A stretch of DNA of 64,000 nt, from contig NZ_CP025979.1 of NCBI RefSeq assembly GCF_002900365.1, positions 2,480,001-2,544,000 of the forward strand, given 5' to 3'. This stretch comes from Escherichia marmotae. Its GTDB lineage: Bacteria; Pseudomonadota; Gammaproteobacteria; Enterobacterales; Enterobacteriaceae. Below are positions 18,475-27,159 of the stretch, piece after piece. The position numbers were made by a program, and so were the translations under genes. Within the stretch, counting starts at the first letter, position 1. Each line of letters begins with the position of its first letter. The notes beneath the pieces are model-generated. The model was not told the DNA's origin. It worked only from the letters and a program-made list of their open reading frames with translations, and searched no databases.

Positions 18475-21290
18475 CAGGCAAACTTACGTTTTTCACCGTC
18501 ACCGGCGACGTTGCTGACACAGCGGCCGCAGATTTCTGCATGCTCCGCCACCTTGCCGACATCCTGGGTGTAGTGCCAGCAGCGTGGGCACTTCTCACCT
18601 TCGGCTTTACTCAACGCGACTTTCAGCCCTTTGAGTACTTCGCTCTGCTGAGCATCAGCAGGTGCGTTGTTATAGTCTACAACGGTAGCGCCGGAGGTCA
18701 ACAGGACAAATCGTAATTCATCGCCCAACGCGTTCAGTTTCGCTGCCAGTTCCGGTTCTGCGTACAAGGTTACTGCCGCTTCCAGCGAGCCACCCACTTT
18801 CTTGTCAGCACGCGCTTGCTCAATGACTTTGTTCACTTCGCCACGCACTTGCAGCAACTCGTCCCAGAACGCATCGTTCATCGCTTCGCTGTCAGCCAGA
18901 CCAAACAGACCTTCGTACCACTCACCGGTAAAGACGTATTTTTCACGTTCGCCCGGCAGGTAACCCCACACTTCATCCGCGGTGAAGGAGAGGATCGGTG
19001 CCATCCAGCGAACCTGCGCTTCTGCGATGTGATACAGCGCAGTCTGGCAGCTACGACGCGCCACGCTATCTGCTTTGGCGGTGTACTGACGGTCTTTGAT
19101 GATGTCGAGGTAGAAAGAGCCCATCTCAACGGAGCAGAAGCGCATCAGACGCTGTACCACTTCGTGGAAATCGTATGCTTCGTAAGCCTTGATGATGTCT
19201 TCCTGAGCCGCTTTCGCACAACCCACGGCCCATCTGTCCAGTACCACCATCTCTTCCGGTTTCACCATATCTTTTGCCGGATCGAAACCATTGAGGTTTG
19301 CCAGCAGGAAGCGTGCGGTGTTACGGATACGACGATAGCTGTCAGCAGCACGTTTCAGGATCTCGTCAGAAACGGCCATTTCGCCGGTGTAGTCAGTTGA
19401 TGCCACCCACAGACGCAGAATATCCGCGCCAAGCTTGTTCATCACATCCTGCGGCGAAACGGTGTTGCCGATGGATTTAGACATCTTGCGACCCTGACCA
19501 TCCACGGTAAAGCCGTGAGTCAGTACCTGACGATATGGCGCTTTGCCTTTCATCGCAGTGGAGATCATCAGGGAAGACATGAACCAACCACGATGTTGGT
19601 CAGAACCTTCCAGATACATGTCCGCAGCGTGACCGGCAAATTCCGGACGCACGTCAACAACGGAAGAGTGCGTAGATCCGGAGTCAAACCATACGTCCAG
19701 CGTATCCGGCACTTTCACGTACTGGTCAGCGTCGTCACCGAGGATCTCTTTTGCATCGAGATCCCACCACGCCTGGATGCCGTCAACTTCAACGCGTTTT
19801 GCCACTTCTTCCATCAGTTCAAGGGTACGCGGATGCAGCTCTTCAGTGTCTTTGTGCACGAACAGTGACATCGGTACGCCCCAGGTACGCTGACGGGAGA
19901 TACACCAGTCAGGACGGTTAGCGACCATCGACTCAATACGCGCCTGGCCCCAGTCCGGGATCCACTGCACGCCTTTGATCTCTTTCAGTGACTGCGCACG
20001 CAGACCTTTCTGATCCATGCTGACGAACCACTGTGGCGTCGCACGGAAGATGATTGGGGTTTTGTGACGCCAGCAGCACGGATAGCTGTGCTGCAGCTTC
20101 TCAACATGCAGCAGCGCGCCTTTTTCCTGCAACAGTGCAACGACAATATCATTCGCTTTGAAGACGTTCACACCGTCTAACGTCGGGTAAGTTCCCTGCA
20201 GATAAGTACCGTCCGGGCCAACCGGGTTAGCGGTTTCCAGACCGTATTTCTGACCGATAACATAGTCGTCAGGGCCGTGGCCAGGCGCGGTGTGAACAGC
20301 ACCAGTACCGGCATCCAGCGTGACGTGATCGCCAAGAATTGCCGGAACATCGAAGCCCATAAACGGATGGGTAAAGCGCAGCAGTTCCAGCTCCGCACCT
20401 TTCACCGTGCCGAGGATGGTGTATTCGGTAACGCCGATACGCTGCATCACACTTTCAACCAAATCTTTCGCAAGGATCACGGCCTGACCGTCGATCTGCA
20501 CCAGCGCATAGTCGAAATCCGGTGCAATAGAGATTGCGCGGTTCGCAGGCAGGGTCCACGGCGTTGTGGTCCAGATAACCAGAGAGATCGGGCCATTAAC
20601 GTCAGAAACGCCAAATTTCGCTTTCAGCGCATCCTGATCGGCGGCGTGGAACGCGACGTCGATGGACGGGGAGGTTTTGTCGTAATACTCAACTTCCGCT
20701 TCCGCCAGCGCGGAACGACAGTCTACGCACCAGTGCACCGGTTTAGCGCCTTTGTGCAGATGGCCGTTGCCGATAATTTTGCCCAGCGCACGGATGATGT
20801 TGGCTTCGGTTTTGAAGTCCATAGTCAGGTACGGATGTGACCAGTCGCCCAGCACCCCCAGACGGATAAAGTCTTTGCGCTGACCATCAACCTGGGTCGC
20901 TGCATATTCGCGACACTTGGCGCGAAACTCGGCTGCGGTGAATTTCTCACCCGGCTTACCGAACTCTTGCTCTACTTTCAGCTCGATCGGCAGACCGTGA
21001 CAGTCCCAACCAGGCACATACGGCGAGTCATATCCAGAAAGCCCTTTGGACTTGATGATTATGTCTTTCAGAATCTTGTTAACCGAGTGACCAATATGAA
21101 TGCTGCCATTCGCATAAGGAGGGCCATCATGCAGAATGAAGGTTTTTTTGCCTTTTTTAGCCGCACGGATGATGCCGTACAGATCATCATCAGTCCAACG
21201 CGCCAGCATTCCCGGTTCGCGCTTGGCGAGGTCGCCACGCATCGGGAACCCTGTTTCCGGCAAATTCAGGGTTGATTTATAGTCACTCAT
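18474..21290 (-). CDS. ileS: Isoleucyl-tRNA synthetase IleS
   Basis: A 938-residue class I tRNA synthetase that charges tRNA-Ile and edits Val. The HIGH motif (PYANGSIHIGHSVNK) is near residue 65 and the KMSKS loop (GRKMSKSIGN) near residue 603, with the CP1 editing domain between them. The C-terminal zinc finger CPRCWHYTQDVG..ICGRCVSN is complete. It overlaps lspA by one base and follows ribF by 42 bp. Confidence 0.98.
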   Translation of the reverse strand: MSDYKSTLNLPETGFPMRGDLAKREPGMLARWTDDDLYGIIRAAKKGKKTFILHDGPPYANGSIHIGHSVNKILKDIIIKSKGLSGYDSPYVPGWDCHGLPIELKVEQEFGKPGEKFTAAEFRAKCREYAATQVDGQRKDFIRLGVLGDWSHPYLTMDFKTEANIIRALGKIIGNGHLHKGAKPVHWCVDCRSALAEAEVEYYDKTSPSIDVAFHAADQDALKAKFGVSDVNGPISLVIWTTTPWTLPANRAISIAPDFDYALVQIDGQAVILAKDLVESVMQRIGVTEYTILGTVKGAELELLRFTHPFMGFDVPAILGDHVTLDAGTGAVHTAPGHGPDDYVIGQKYGLETANPVGPDGTYLQGTYPTLDGVNVFKANDIVVALLQEKGALLHVEKLQHSYPCCWRHKTPIIFRATPQWFVSMDQKGLRAQSLKEIKGVQWIPDWGQARIESMVANRPDWCISRQRTWGVPMSLFVHKDTEELHPRTLELMEEVAKRVEVDGIQAWWDLDAKEILGDDADQYVKVPDTLDVWFDSGSTHSSVVDVRPEFAGHAADMYLEGSDQHRGWFMSSLMISTAMKGKAPYRQVLTHGFTVDGQGRKMSKSIGNTVSPQDVMNKLGADILRLWVASTDYTGEMAVSDEILKRAADSYRRIRNTARFLLANLNGFDPAKDMVKPEEMVVLDRWAVGCAKAAQEDIIKAYEAYDFHEVVQRLMRFCSVEMGSFYLDIIKDRQYTAKADSVARRSCQTALYHIAEAQVRWMAPILSFTADEVWGYLPGEREKYVFTGEWYEGLFGLADSEAMNDAFWDELLQVRGEVNKVIEQARADKKVGGSLEAAVTLYAEPELAAKLNALGDELRFVLLTSGATVVDYNNAPADAQQSEVLKGLKVALSKAEGEKCPRCWHYTQDVGKVAEHAEICGRCVSNVAGDGEKRKFA

Positions 21291-21332
21291 CAGATTCTCG
21301 GTTCCGTATTTCGGTTTGATTACATAACAGGC

Positions 21333-22274
21333 TTAAGCCGGTTTTGTTAGCCCAAAAAATTCGCGGGCGGTTAATTCATCACGCGCAATCTGCGCTTTCA
21401 GTTCGTCCAGCGACGCAAATCGCTGCTCACTGCGTATTTTTTTACGCAGCACTACTTGTATATGGCGACCGTAAAGGTCCATTGCAACATCCAGAACATG
21501 CACTTCCAGTTGCTGGCGAATGCCTGCTACCGTTGGGCGCGTGCCGATGTTCGCGACGCCAGGCAACGGTTTTTCACCGAGGCCCAGCACTTCCACCGCA
21601 TAAACCCCTTTCACCGGGGAAACCTGACGACGCAGCGGTACATTCGCCGTCGGGAAACCAATAGTGCGCCCTAACTCATCACCGTGGACAACACGCCCGG
21701 AGATGGCAAACGGGTGCCCCAGTAAACTTTCAGCCAGAGCCAGGTTGTCATCCGCCAGGGCCTGACGCACGGCAGTACTACTGATACGCACGCCACCTTC
21801 ACAGAAAGTTTGCGTACTGGTGATGTCGAAGCCGTATTCTGCGCCAGCTTTCTGTAATAACAAGAAATCGCCTTCACGACCAGCGCCAAAGCGGAAATCA
21901 TCACCCACAGCAAGAAATTTTACCCGCAACTGCTTCACCAGTAGATCGCTGATAAAATTTTGCGCCGTCAGCGCCGCAAAGCGCCTGTCAAAACGCACGC
22001 ACAGCACGTAATCTACGCCGCACTCGGCAAGATAACGCAGTTTTTCCCGCAGCCGGGTCAGGCGTGCCGGGGCTTTGTCGGTGGCAAACAGTTCCAGTGG
22101 TTGAGGCTCAAAAATCATCACCATCACCGGTAAGTTGCGCCTGCGCCCTTCTTCCTGCAAGCCCTGCAACAGCGCGCGATGACCGCGATGCACGCCGTCG
22201 AAATTACCAATAGTCAGCACACACCCTTCTTGCGGGGCCTGGCTGAGATTATGTATGCCGCGTATCAGCTTCAT
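21333..22274 (-). CDS. ribF: Bifunctional riboflavin kinase/FAD synthetase RibF
   Basis: A 313-residue enzyme that phosphorylates riboflavin to FMN and adenylates FMN to FAD. The N-terminal nucleotidyltransferase domain shows TIGNFDGVHRGHRALL and the downstream ISSTAVRQAL. The C-terminal kinase domain shows GRTIGFPTANVPL and KGVYAV. The start at 22274 gives family length. It heads the ribF-ileS-lspA-fkpB-ispH gene run. Confidence 0.97.
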   Translation of the reverse strand: MKLIRGIHNLSQAPQEGCVLTIGNFDGVHRGHRALLQGLQEEGRRRNLPVMVMIFEPQPLELFATDKAPARLTRLREKLRYLAECGVDYVLCVRFDRRFAALTAQNFISDLLVKQLRVKFLAVGDDFRFGAGREGDFLLLQKAGAEYGFDITSTQTFCEGGVRISSTAVRQALADDNLALAESLLGHPFAISGRVVHGDELGRTIGFPTANVPLRRQVSPVKGVYAVEVLGLGEKPLPGVANIGTRPTVAGIRQQLEVHVLDVAMDLYGRHIQVVLRKKIRSEQRFASLDELKAQIARDELTAREFFGLTKPA

Positions 22275-22281
22275 GTCTGGC

Positions 22282-22500
22282 TCAAAACAGTGAAAATCGT
22301 CCGAGTATACCTTGTACAGCGGTCAAGGTTAACCGGCGATTGAGTACTGAAATTAGAAAGAAGTGGCTTTTCATTGCCATGGCGCAAATCACGGTAAGAA
22401 ACTAACGGCCTGCTGCAATTTTTCTCGCGGAAAAGCTGTATTCACACCCTGCAAGCTGGTAGAATCCTGCGCCATCACTACGCAACGAGCGCTGCCATAT
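22282..22500 (-). pseudogene. yaaY: Relic of the small yaaY reading frame
   Basis: The reverse strand still encodes most of the 72-residue YaaY sequence of K-12 as I recall it (RSDGAGFYQL, then CAMAMKSHFFLISVLNRR, ending GRFSLF and TGA at 22282). The position of the start codon reads ATA at 22498-22500, and codon 33 is TAG at 22402-22404 where K-12 has a glutamine codon. The frame is therefore not translatable as annotated in K-12. The same DNA carries the rpsT promoter region, which may be the true reason it is conserved. Confidence 0.7.
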
Positions 22501-22602
22501 TAACGGCGCTTATTTGCACAAATCCATTGACAAAAGAAGGCTAAAAGGGCATATTCCTCGGCCTTTGAATTGTCCATATAGAACACATTTGGGAGTTGGA
22601 CC
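22430..22602 (+). promoter_or_regulatory. rpsT promoter and leader region
   Basis: In E. coli rpsT has two promoters and a leader through which S20 represses its own translation. A promoter-like pair with TTGACA at about 22527 lies shortly before the gene. The exact start points are assigned by position only. Confidence 0.5.
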
Positions 22603-22866
22603 TTGGCTAATATCAAATCAGCTAAGAAGCGCGCCATTCAGTCTGAAAAGGCTCGTAAGCACAACGCAAGCCGTCGCTCTATGATGCGTACTTTCATCAA
22701 GAAAGTATACGCAGCTATCGAAGCTGGCGACAAAGCTGCTGCACTGAAAGCATTTAACGAAATGCAACCGATCGTGGACCGTCAGGCTGCTAAAGGTCTG
22801 ATCCACAAAAACAAAGCTGCACGTCATAAGGCTAACCTGGCTGCACAGATCAACAAACTGGCTTAA
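22603..22866 (+). CDS. rpsT: 30S ribosomal protein S20
   Basis: An 87-residue, lysine- and alanine-rich primary 16S rRNA-binding protein. The start is TTG at 22603, preceded by GGGAGTTGGACC; this non-ATG start is known in E. coli rpsT and is part of its autogenous control. The N-terminal SAKKRAIQSEKARKHNASRR segment is typical. It is transcribed away from ribF and toward nhaR, with a strong terminator directly after. Confidence 0.98.
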   Translation: MANIKSAKKRAIQSEKARKHNASRRSMMRTFIKKVYAAIEAGDKAAALKAFNEMQPIVDRQAAKGLIHKNKAARHKANLAAQINKLA

Positions 22867-22889
22867 TCGCCTTTTGTTGTCAGCTTTGT

Positions 22890-22918
22890 AAAAAAACCCG
22901 CGCAAGCGGGTTTTTTTA
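22890..22918. terminator. rpsT terminator, possibly bidirectional
   Basis: CCCGC-GCAA-GCGGG with an A-run before and a T-run of seven after. It serves rpsT on the plus strand and could also stop nhaR, whose gene ends at 22969 on the other strand. Confidence 0.93.
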
Positions 22919-22968
22919 TGCCAACGAGCAAAAGCAGGCCAACACTGTAGCCTGCAAAGTACGAATGG

Positions 22969-23874
22969 CTATTTCGCGGCTGAAGTAAACAGCGCAGAGT
23001 AATCTGTATTGCAAATACGCTGTACCGCAGGGTGCTGGATCATTCTTTCGGCAAAAATCGCATGGTACTCTTCCATGACGTTCTCAACGCGACCAATCTC
23101 CACAACCGAGTTATCGGTATAAAAATCATTGGCGTAAAGTGAAGGGGCAACAAAAATAGCATTGTGCGTCGCACCAAAGGCTTTCATCAACGCCGCATCA
23201 TCAAACTCCCCCAGAATTTCAACATTCAATCCCTGGGAGTTAAACCAGTTTAATAGCTTGCGTCCCAACATTGAGCGCCGCCCCGGTATAAGTAAGCGAC
23301 GTTGCTCCAGACAGGCTGGAAACGGTTTTTCTGGCAGCGGGTTAGTGCACCAGAAACTGACACCACACTCGCCAATTTTTATGGAAAATAGCCCCTCCTG
23401 CTGGGTGGAGTCGATCGGACAGTCAGAGATGATCATATCCAACTTATGCTGACTCAGTTGCTCCAACAGCATCTCGTGCGTCGATTCAAAGCAGCGTAGA
23501 TGGATCTGCTCGTCTTCTACAACTGCGGCATCCAGAACACTGCTGACCAGGCGTTTCGAAAGTGCATCTGCAACGCCAACATCAAACAATAAGTTAGACT
23601 CTTTGCGATAGTTGACGATATCCAGCATTTCCTGGCTTAACGTGAACATTTTATCGGCATAGCGATAAACCAGTTCCCCCAGTTCACTGGGTTCCAGGCC
23701 ACGTCCTTTGCGCTTAAATAGTTTCCCTTGCAGACGCTCTTCCAGCGCCCTGATCTGCCCGGTAATCGTTTGTGGTGTTAAATAAAGCGCCTCCGCTGCG
23801 CCAACCACAGAACCTTCTTTGTAGACATGCCAGAAGTAATACAAGTGGTTGTAATTGATATGAGACATGCTCAT
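22969..23874 (-). CDS. nhaR: LysR-type activator NhaR
   Basis: A 301-residue LysR-family regulator that activates nhaA and other genes in response to sodium. The N-terminal winged helix-turn-helix is clear (YFWHVYKEGSVVGAAEALYLTPQTITGQIRALEE), followed by the effector-binding domain. Two start choices exist, MSMSHINY at 23874 and MSHINY at 23868. I chose the first because it gives 301 residues; a GGGAGAG box is upstream of both. The C-terminus differs from K-12 as I recall it. It lies 59 bp after nhaA in the same direction. Confidence 0.94.
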   Translation of the reverse strand: MSMSHINYNHLYYFWHVYKEGSVVGAAEALYLTPQTITGQIRALEERLQGKLFKRKGRGLEPSELGELVYRYADKMFTLSQEMLDIVNYRKESNLLFDVGVADALSKRLVSSVLDAAVVEDEQIHLRCFESTHEMLLEQLSQHKLDMIISDCPIDSTQQEGLFSIKIGECGVSFWCTNPLPEKPFPACLEQRRLLIPGRRSMLGRKLLNWFNSQGLNVEILGEFDDAALMKAFGATHNAIFVAPSLYANDFYTDNSVVEIGRVENVMEEYHAIFAERMIQHPAVQRICNTDYSALFTSAAK

Positions 23875-23933
23875 TTCTCTCCCTGATAACAATGAAAAGG
23901 GAGCCATTTATGGCTCCCCGGTACATCGCCCGA

Positions 23934-25100
23934 TCAAACAGATGGACGTAGACGAATGCGTAGCCAGCTATATCCAATTACCGCCGAAGAGATTGAACCG
24001 ACCAGAATGCCTAATTTCGCCCAGTTAATCAGTTCTGGATCTACGCTACCAAAGGCCAGGCTGGCGATAAAAATAGACATAGTAAAACCGATACCGCACA
24101 GGATCCCAACAGCCATAATTTGCTGATAAGTCGTTCCCTCTGGCAGATGTGCCAGCTTCAAACGCAGCGCCAGCCAGCAGAACAGACTAATACCCAGCGG
24201 CTTGCCAATCAGCAAACCGGCGATGATCCCTAATGGCAGAATGGAGGTCAGGCCATCCAGCGTCACGCCTTGCAGAGAAACACCAGCATTGGCAAAAGCA
24301 AATAGCGGCAAGATCAGATAAGCCACCCACGGATGCAATACATGCTCCAGGCGCTTCGCCGGAGAACGCCCATGTTTCTCTTTTAACGGAATAAAGAAGC
24401 CAACAATAACCCCAGCCAGCGTTGCATGGACGCCTGATTTCAGCACGGCCGTCCACAGCACCACACCAACCAGAATATAAACCCCTGTACGGCGCACGCC
24501 ACACATGTTCAACACAGCGAGTACAGCAATCGCCACTGCAGCAACGCCAAGAGAAGCCATCGACAAGTCATTGGTGTAAAACAAGGCGATGATAATGATG
24601 GCACCAAGATCATCGATAATAGCCAGCGCCATCAAAAAGATCTTCAGCGCTAACGGCACACGGCTTCCCAATAACGCCAGTACACCAAGCGCAAAGGCAA
24701 TGTCAGTAGCCGCCGGGATCGCCCACCCTTCACGAGTGATAGGATCAGCATAGTTAAAAGCCAGATAGAGCAATGCCGGGACAATCATCCCGCCGATAGC
24801 GGCAATGACCGGAAACGCAGCCTGCCGCAGGCTGGCCAGCGATCCTTGCATCAGTTCGCGTTTAACTTCCAGACCAACTAACAGGAAAAATATCGCCATC
24901 AGTGCGTCATTTATCCATAACAGCATGTTTTTGTTGATCTCAAGTGAACCAACCCGAAGCTGAACCGGCGTTTCAAGAAAGTCGTGATACCATCCACTGG
25001 TTGCGCCGCTGTTGGCCATAATCATCGCCAGAACAGCGGCAATAATGAGAATAATGCCTCCCGAGGCATCACTACTAAAGAATCGATGCAGATGTTTCAC
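23934..25100 (-). CDS. nhaA: Na+/H+ antiporter NhaA
   Basis: A 388-residue, twelve-segment inner-membrane antiporter (two protons in, one sodium out), activated at alkaline pH. The transport-site aspartates known from the E. coli structure are present: D133 in PAATDIAFALG, and D163-D164 in LAIIDDLGAI. The His residue in LKSGVHATLAG is the known pH-response position. The start is GTG at 25100. It forms an operon with nhaR. Confidence 0.97.
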   Translation of the reverse strand: MKHLHRFFSSDASGGIILIIAAVLAMIMANSGATSGWYHDFLETPVQLRVGSLEINKNMLLWINDALMAIFFLLVGLEVKRELMQGSLASLRQAAFPVIAAIGGMIVPALLYLAFNYADPITREGWAIPAATDIAFALGVLALLGSRVPLALKIFLMALAIIDDLGAIIIIALFYTNDLSMASLGVAAVAIAVLAVLNMCGVRRTGVYILVGVVLWTAVLKSGVHATLAGVIVGFFIPLKEKHGRSPAKRLEHVLHPWVAYLILPLFAFANAGVSLQGVTLDGLTSILPLGIIAGLLIGKPLGISLFCWLALRLKLAHLPEGTTYQQIMAVGILCGIGFTMSIFIASLAFGSVDPELINWAKLGILVGSISSAVIGYSWLRIRLRPSV

Positions 25101-25580
25101 TTTTTATTTCTCTTTCAGGTGAATAGATCGTTTTTACTATTTTACCCCGCAAGAATCATCGTTAAAATCAGATTATAATGTAGGAATAGTTCGCTTTTTA
25201 CGATCTATAAAGGAGGTTGCGTCACCAGCGGAGGAAGATTTTTTGACGCCCGAAAGCGGTGGCTGATGACCTCAAAACTCAATAATCATAGCTTAAGGTC
25301 ACGATTTCTGAAGGATTTATTCGGAAAAGTAATAATTAATTTGTGGTAAGCCAGAGCTGTTTGTTAGGGCGATATTTCAAATATATCCAACTTGTCCTCA
25401 ATAATTGCAATAAAGGGACAAATCAACGTTAACTAATTGAATCCTTAAAAAATTACGCCATAAAAATGCGAGGCGTCTTCAGGATTGGGGTTGATATAAT
25501 CAAATGGATTAAAGTGAATAGTATAATAGCGGCGGGTGCTTGAGGCTGTCTGTCTCAGGCATTAGCTGGATGGCAGATAG
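25101..25580 (-). promoter_or_regulatory. nhaA upstream region
   Basis: About 480 bp without a convincing gene, AT-rich in several parts. It should hold the nhaA promoters and NhaR sites known from E. coli, next to the gene start. I could not define the NhaR sites by eye. Confidence 0.5.
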
Positions 25581-25635
25581 AGAAAAGCCCCGAGTGATAT
25601 TTTACCATCAACCCGAGGCCCCCTATATGCTGAAC
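25581..25635 (-). ncRNA. sokC: SokC antisense RNA
   Basis: On the reverse strand across the mokC start, a hairpin CCTCGGGT..ACTCGGGG followed by CTTTTCT looks like the terminator stem of a Sok-type antitoxin RNA. Sok RNAs block translation of the mok leader and so of hok. The ends are placed by matching the K-12 locus and are approximate; the terminator stem is seen directly. Confidence 0.65.
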
Positions 25636-25836
25636 ACATGTAGAGTGCCTCTTACTGACCGTAAGGTCAAGGAGAAGAGAGCAATGAAGCAGCATAAGGC
25701 GATGATTGCCGCCCTGATCGTCATCTGTATCACCGCCGTAGTGGCGGCGCTGGTAACGAGAAAAGACCTCTGTGAGGTTCACATCCGAACTGGCCAGACG
25801 GAGGTTGCTGTTTTCACGGCTTACGAATCCGAGTAA
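25627..25836 (+). CDS. mokC: MokC, overlapping leader frame of hokC
   Basis: A 69-residue frame starting MLNTCRVPLTDRKVKEK and running in the same frame into HokC. In hok/sok systems translation of mok permits translation of hok, and Sok RNA blocks mok. ATG 25627 corresponds to the K-12 mokC start. Not expected to have an independent function beyond coupling. Confidence 0.75.
   Translation: MLNTCRVPLTDRKVKEKRAMKQHKAMIAALIVICITAVVAALVTRKDLCEVHIRTGQTEVAVFTAYESE
25684..25836 (+). CDS. hokC: HokC small toxic membrane protein
   Basis: A 50-residue Hok/Gef toxin with one hydrophobic segment (roughly residues 7-24) and the conserved tail with a cysteine (RKDLCEVHIRTGQTEV) ending YESE. Toxins of this family depolarise the inner membrane. 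The locus is complete here: no IS186 follows it, unlike K-12, and dnaJ ends only about 105 bp downstream. A GC hairpin GGCGGGG..CCCCGCC follows at 25844-25863. Confidence 0.9.
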   Translation: MKQHKAMIAALIVICITAVVAALVTRKDLCEVHIRTGQTEVAVFTAYESE

Positions 25837-25843
25837 GAGCAAC

Positions 25844-25863
25844 GGCGGGGAGTAATCCCCGCC
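25844..25863 (+). terminator. Hairpin after hokC
   Basis: GGCGGGG and CCCCGCC pair perfectly with a 6-base loop 8 bp after the hokC stop. No strong T-run follows, so it may protect the mRNA 3' end or take part in hok mRNA folding rather than act as a simple terminator. Confidence 0.5.
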
Positions 25864-25940
25864 ACTTTACAGGTGCTCGCATATCTTCAACGCACCCTTG
25901 TTTTTACCCAAGCCTGCCCACGGGTAGGCTTTTCAGGAAA

Positions 25941-27071
25941 TTAGCGAGTCAGGTCGTCAAAAAACTTCTTCACGCCGTCGAAGAAACTCTTCGAACGCGG
26001 GCTGTTGTGCTCGCCGGTTGGGCCTCCGAAGCTTTCTTGCAGATCTTGCAGCAGTTGTTTCTGCTTCTCGTTCAGACCTACCGGTGTTTCGACCACGACG
26101 CGGCACAGTAAATCCCCCTGCGCACCGCCGCGGACAGACTTCACGCCTTTACCACGCATGCGGAACAGCTTACCGGTCTGGGTTTCTCCAGGCACTTTCA
26201 GTTTGACGCGACCATCGAGGGTCGGCACTTCGATTTCACCACCAAGTGCGGCCATCGCGAAGTTGATCGGCACTTCGCAATACAGGTTGTTACCTTCACG
26301 TTCGAAAATCGGGTGCTGTTTAACCTGAACCTGAACGTACAGATCGCCTGCTGGTGCGCCGTGCTCGCCCGCTTCACCTTCGCCCGCAAGACGGATGCGG
26401 TCTCCAGTGTCCACCCCTGCCGGGATTTTAACGGACAGCGTTTTGCTACGCTCAACACGACCATGACCATGACATTTGTTGCACGGATCTTTGATCAGCG
26501 TACCTCGGCCCTGACAGTATGGACAGGTCTGCTGCACGGCAAAGAACCCCTGGCGCATCTGCACTTGACCAGAACCATGACAGGTCGGACAGGTCTGCGG
26601 TTGCGTACCCGGTTTTGCACCGCTACCGTGGCAAACGTCACACTCTTCCAGAGTCGGAATGCGGATCTCTTTGGTCACGCCACGTACAGCTTCTTCGAGG
26701 GTGAGCTCCATGTTATAGCGTAAATCAGCACCACGCGCCGCACGTTGACGACCACGTCCGCCGCCAAAAATATCGCCAAAAACGTCACCAAAAATATCGC
26801 TGAAGTCTGCGCCGCCGCCAAAACCGCCGCCGCCCATGCCGCCTTGCTCAAACGCCGCATGACCATACTGATCGTATGCCGCACGTTTTTGCGAATCGGT
26901 CAGAACTTCATAAGCTTCCTTGATCTCTTTAAATTTCGCCTCGGCCTCTTTGTCACCCTGGTTACGGTCCGGGTGATATTTCATGGCCAGGCGTTTATAG
27001 GCCTTTTTGATTTCACGCTCTTCCGCAGTTTTGGAAACGCCTAAAATCTCGTAATAATCTTGCTTAGCCAT
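25941..27071 (-). CDS. dnaJ: Chaperone DnaJ (Hsp40)
   Basis: A 376-residue co-chaperone that delivers substrates to DnaK and stimulates its ATPase. Domains in order: J domain (about 1-70) with the HPD motif in KYHPDRNQG; Gly/Phe-rich linker (GGMGGGGFGGG); zinc-binding region with four CxxCxGxG repeats (such as CDVCHGSG, CPTCHGSG, CNKCHGHG); and C-terminal peptide-binding domains. The start MAKQDYYEIL at 27071 is chosen over an upstream in-frame ATG. It follows dnaK by 88 bp; that gap has a hairpin at about 27099-27131 (CACGGGCG..CGCCCGTG). Confidence 0.98.
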   Translation of the reverse strand: MAKQDYYEILGVSKTAEEREIKKAYKRLAMKYHPDRNQGDKEAEAKFKEIKEAYEVLTDSQKRAAYDQYGHAAFEQGGMGGGGFGGGADFSDIFGDVFGDIFGGGRGRQRAARGADLRYNMELTLEEAVRGVTKEIRIPTLEECDVCHGSGAKPGTQPQTCPTCHGSGQVQMRQGFFAVQQTCPYCQGRGTLIKDPCNKCHGHGRVERSKTLSVKIPAGVDTGDRIRLAGEGEAGEHGAPAGDLYVQVQVKQHPIFEREGNNLYCEVPINFAMAALGGEIEVPTLDGRVKLKVPGETQTGKLFRMRGKGVKSVRGGAQGDLLCRVVVETPVGLNEKQKQLLQDLQESFGGPTGEHNSPRSKSFFDGVKKFFDDLTR

Positions 27072-27159
27072 CTTTTTTAATTTGCCCCTAGATGAATGCA
27101 CGGGCGGAGAGGAAAATCCCCTTCGCCCGTGTCAGTATAATTACCCGTTTATAGGGCGA

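Noticed and set aside
25837..25940. Remnant of an insertion sequence after hokC
   Set aside because: No terminal repeats or transposase fragments are visible; the site looks uninterrupted.
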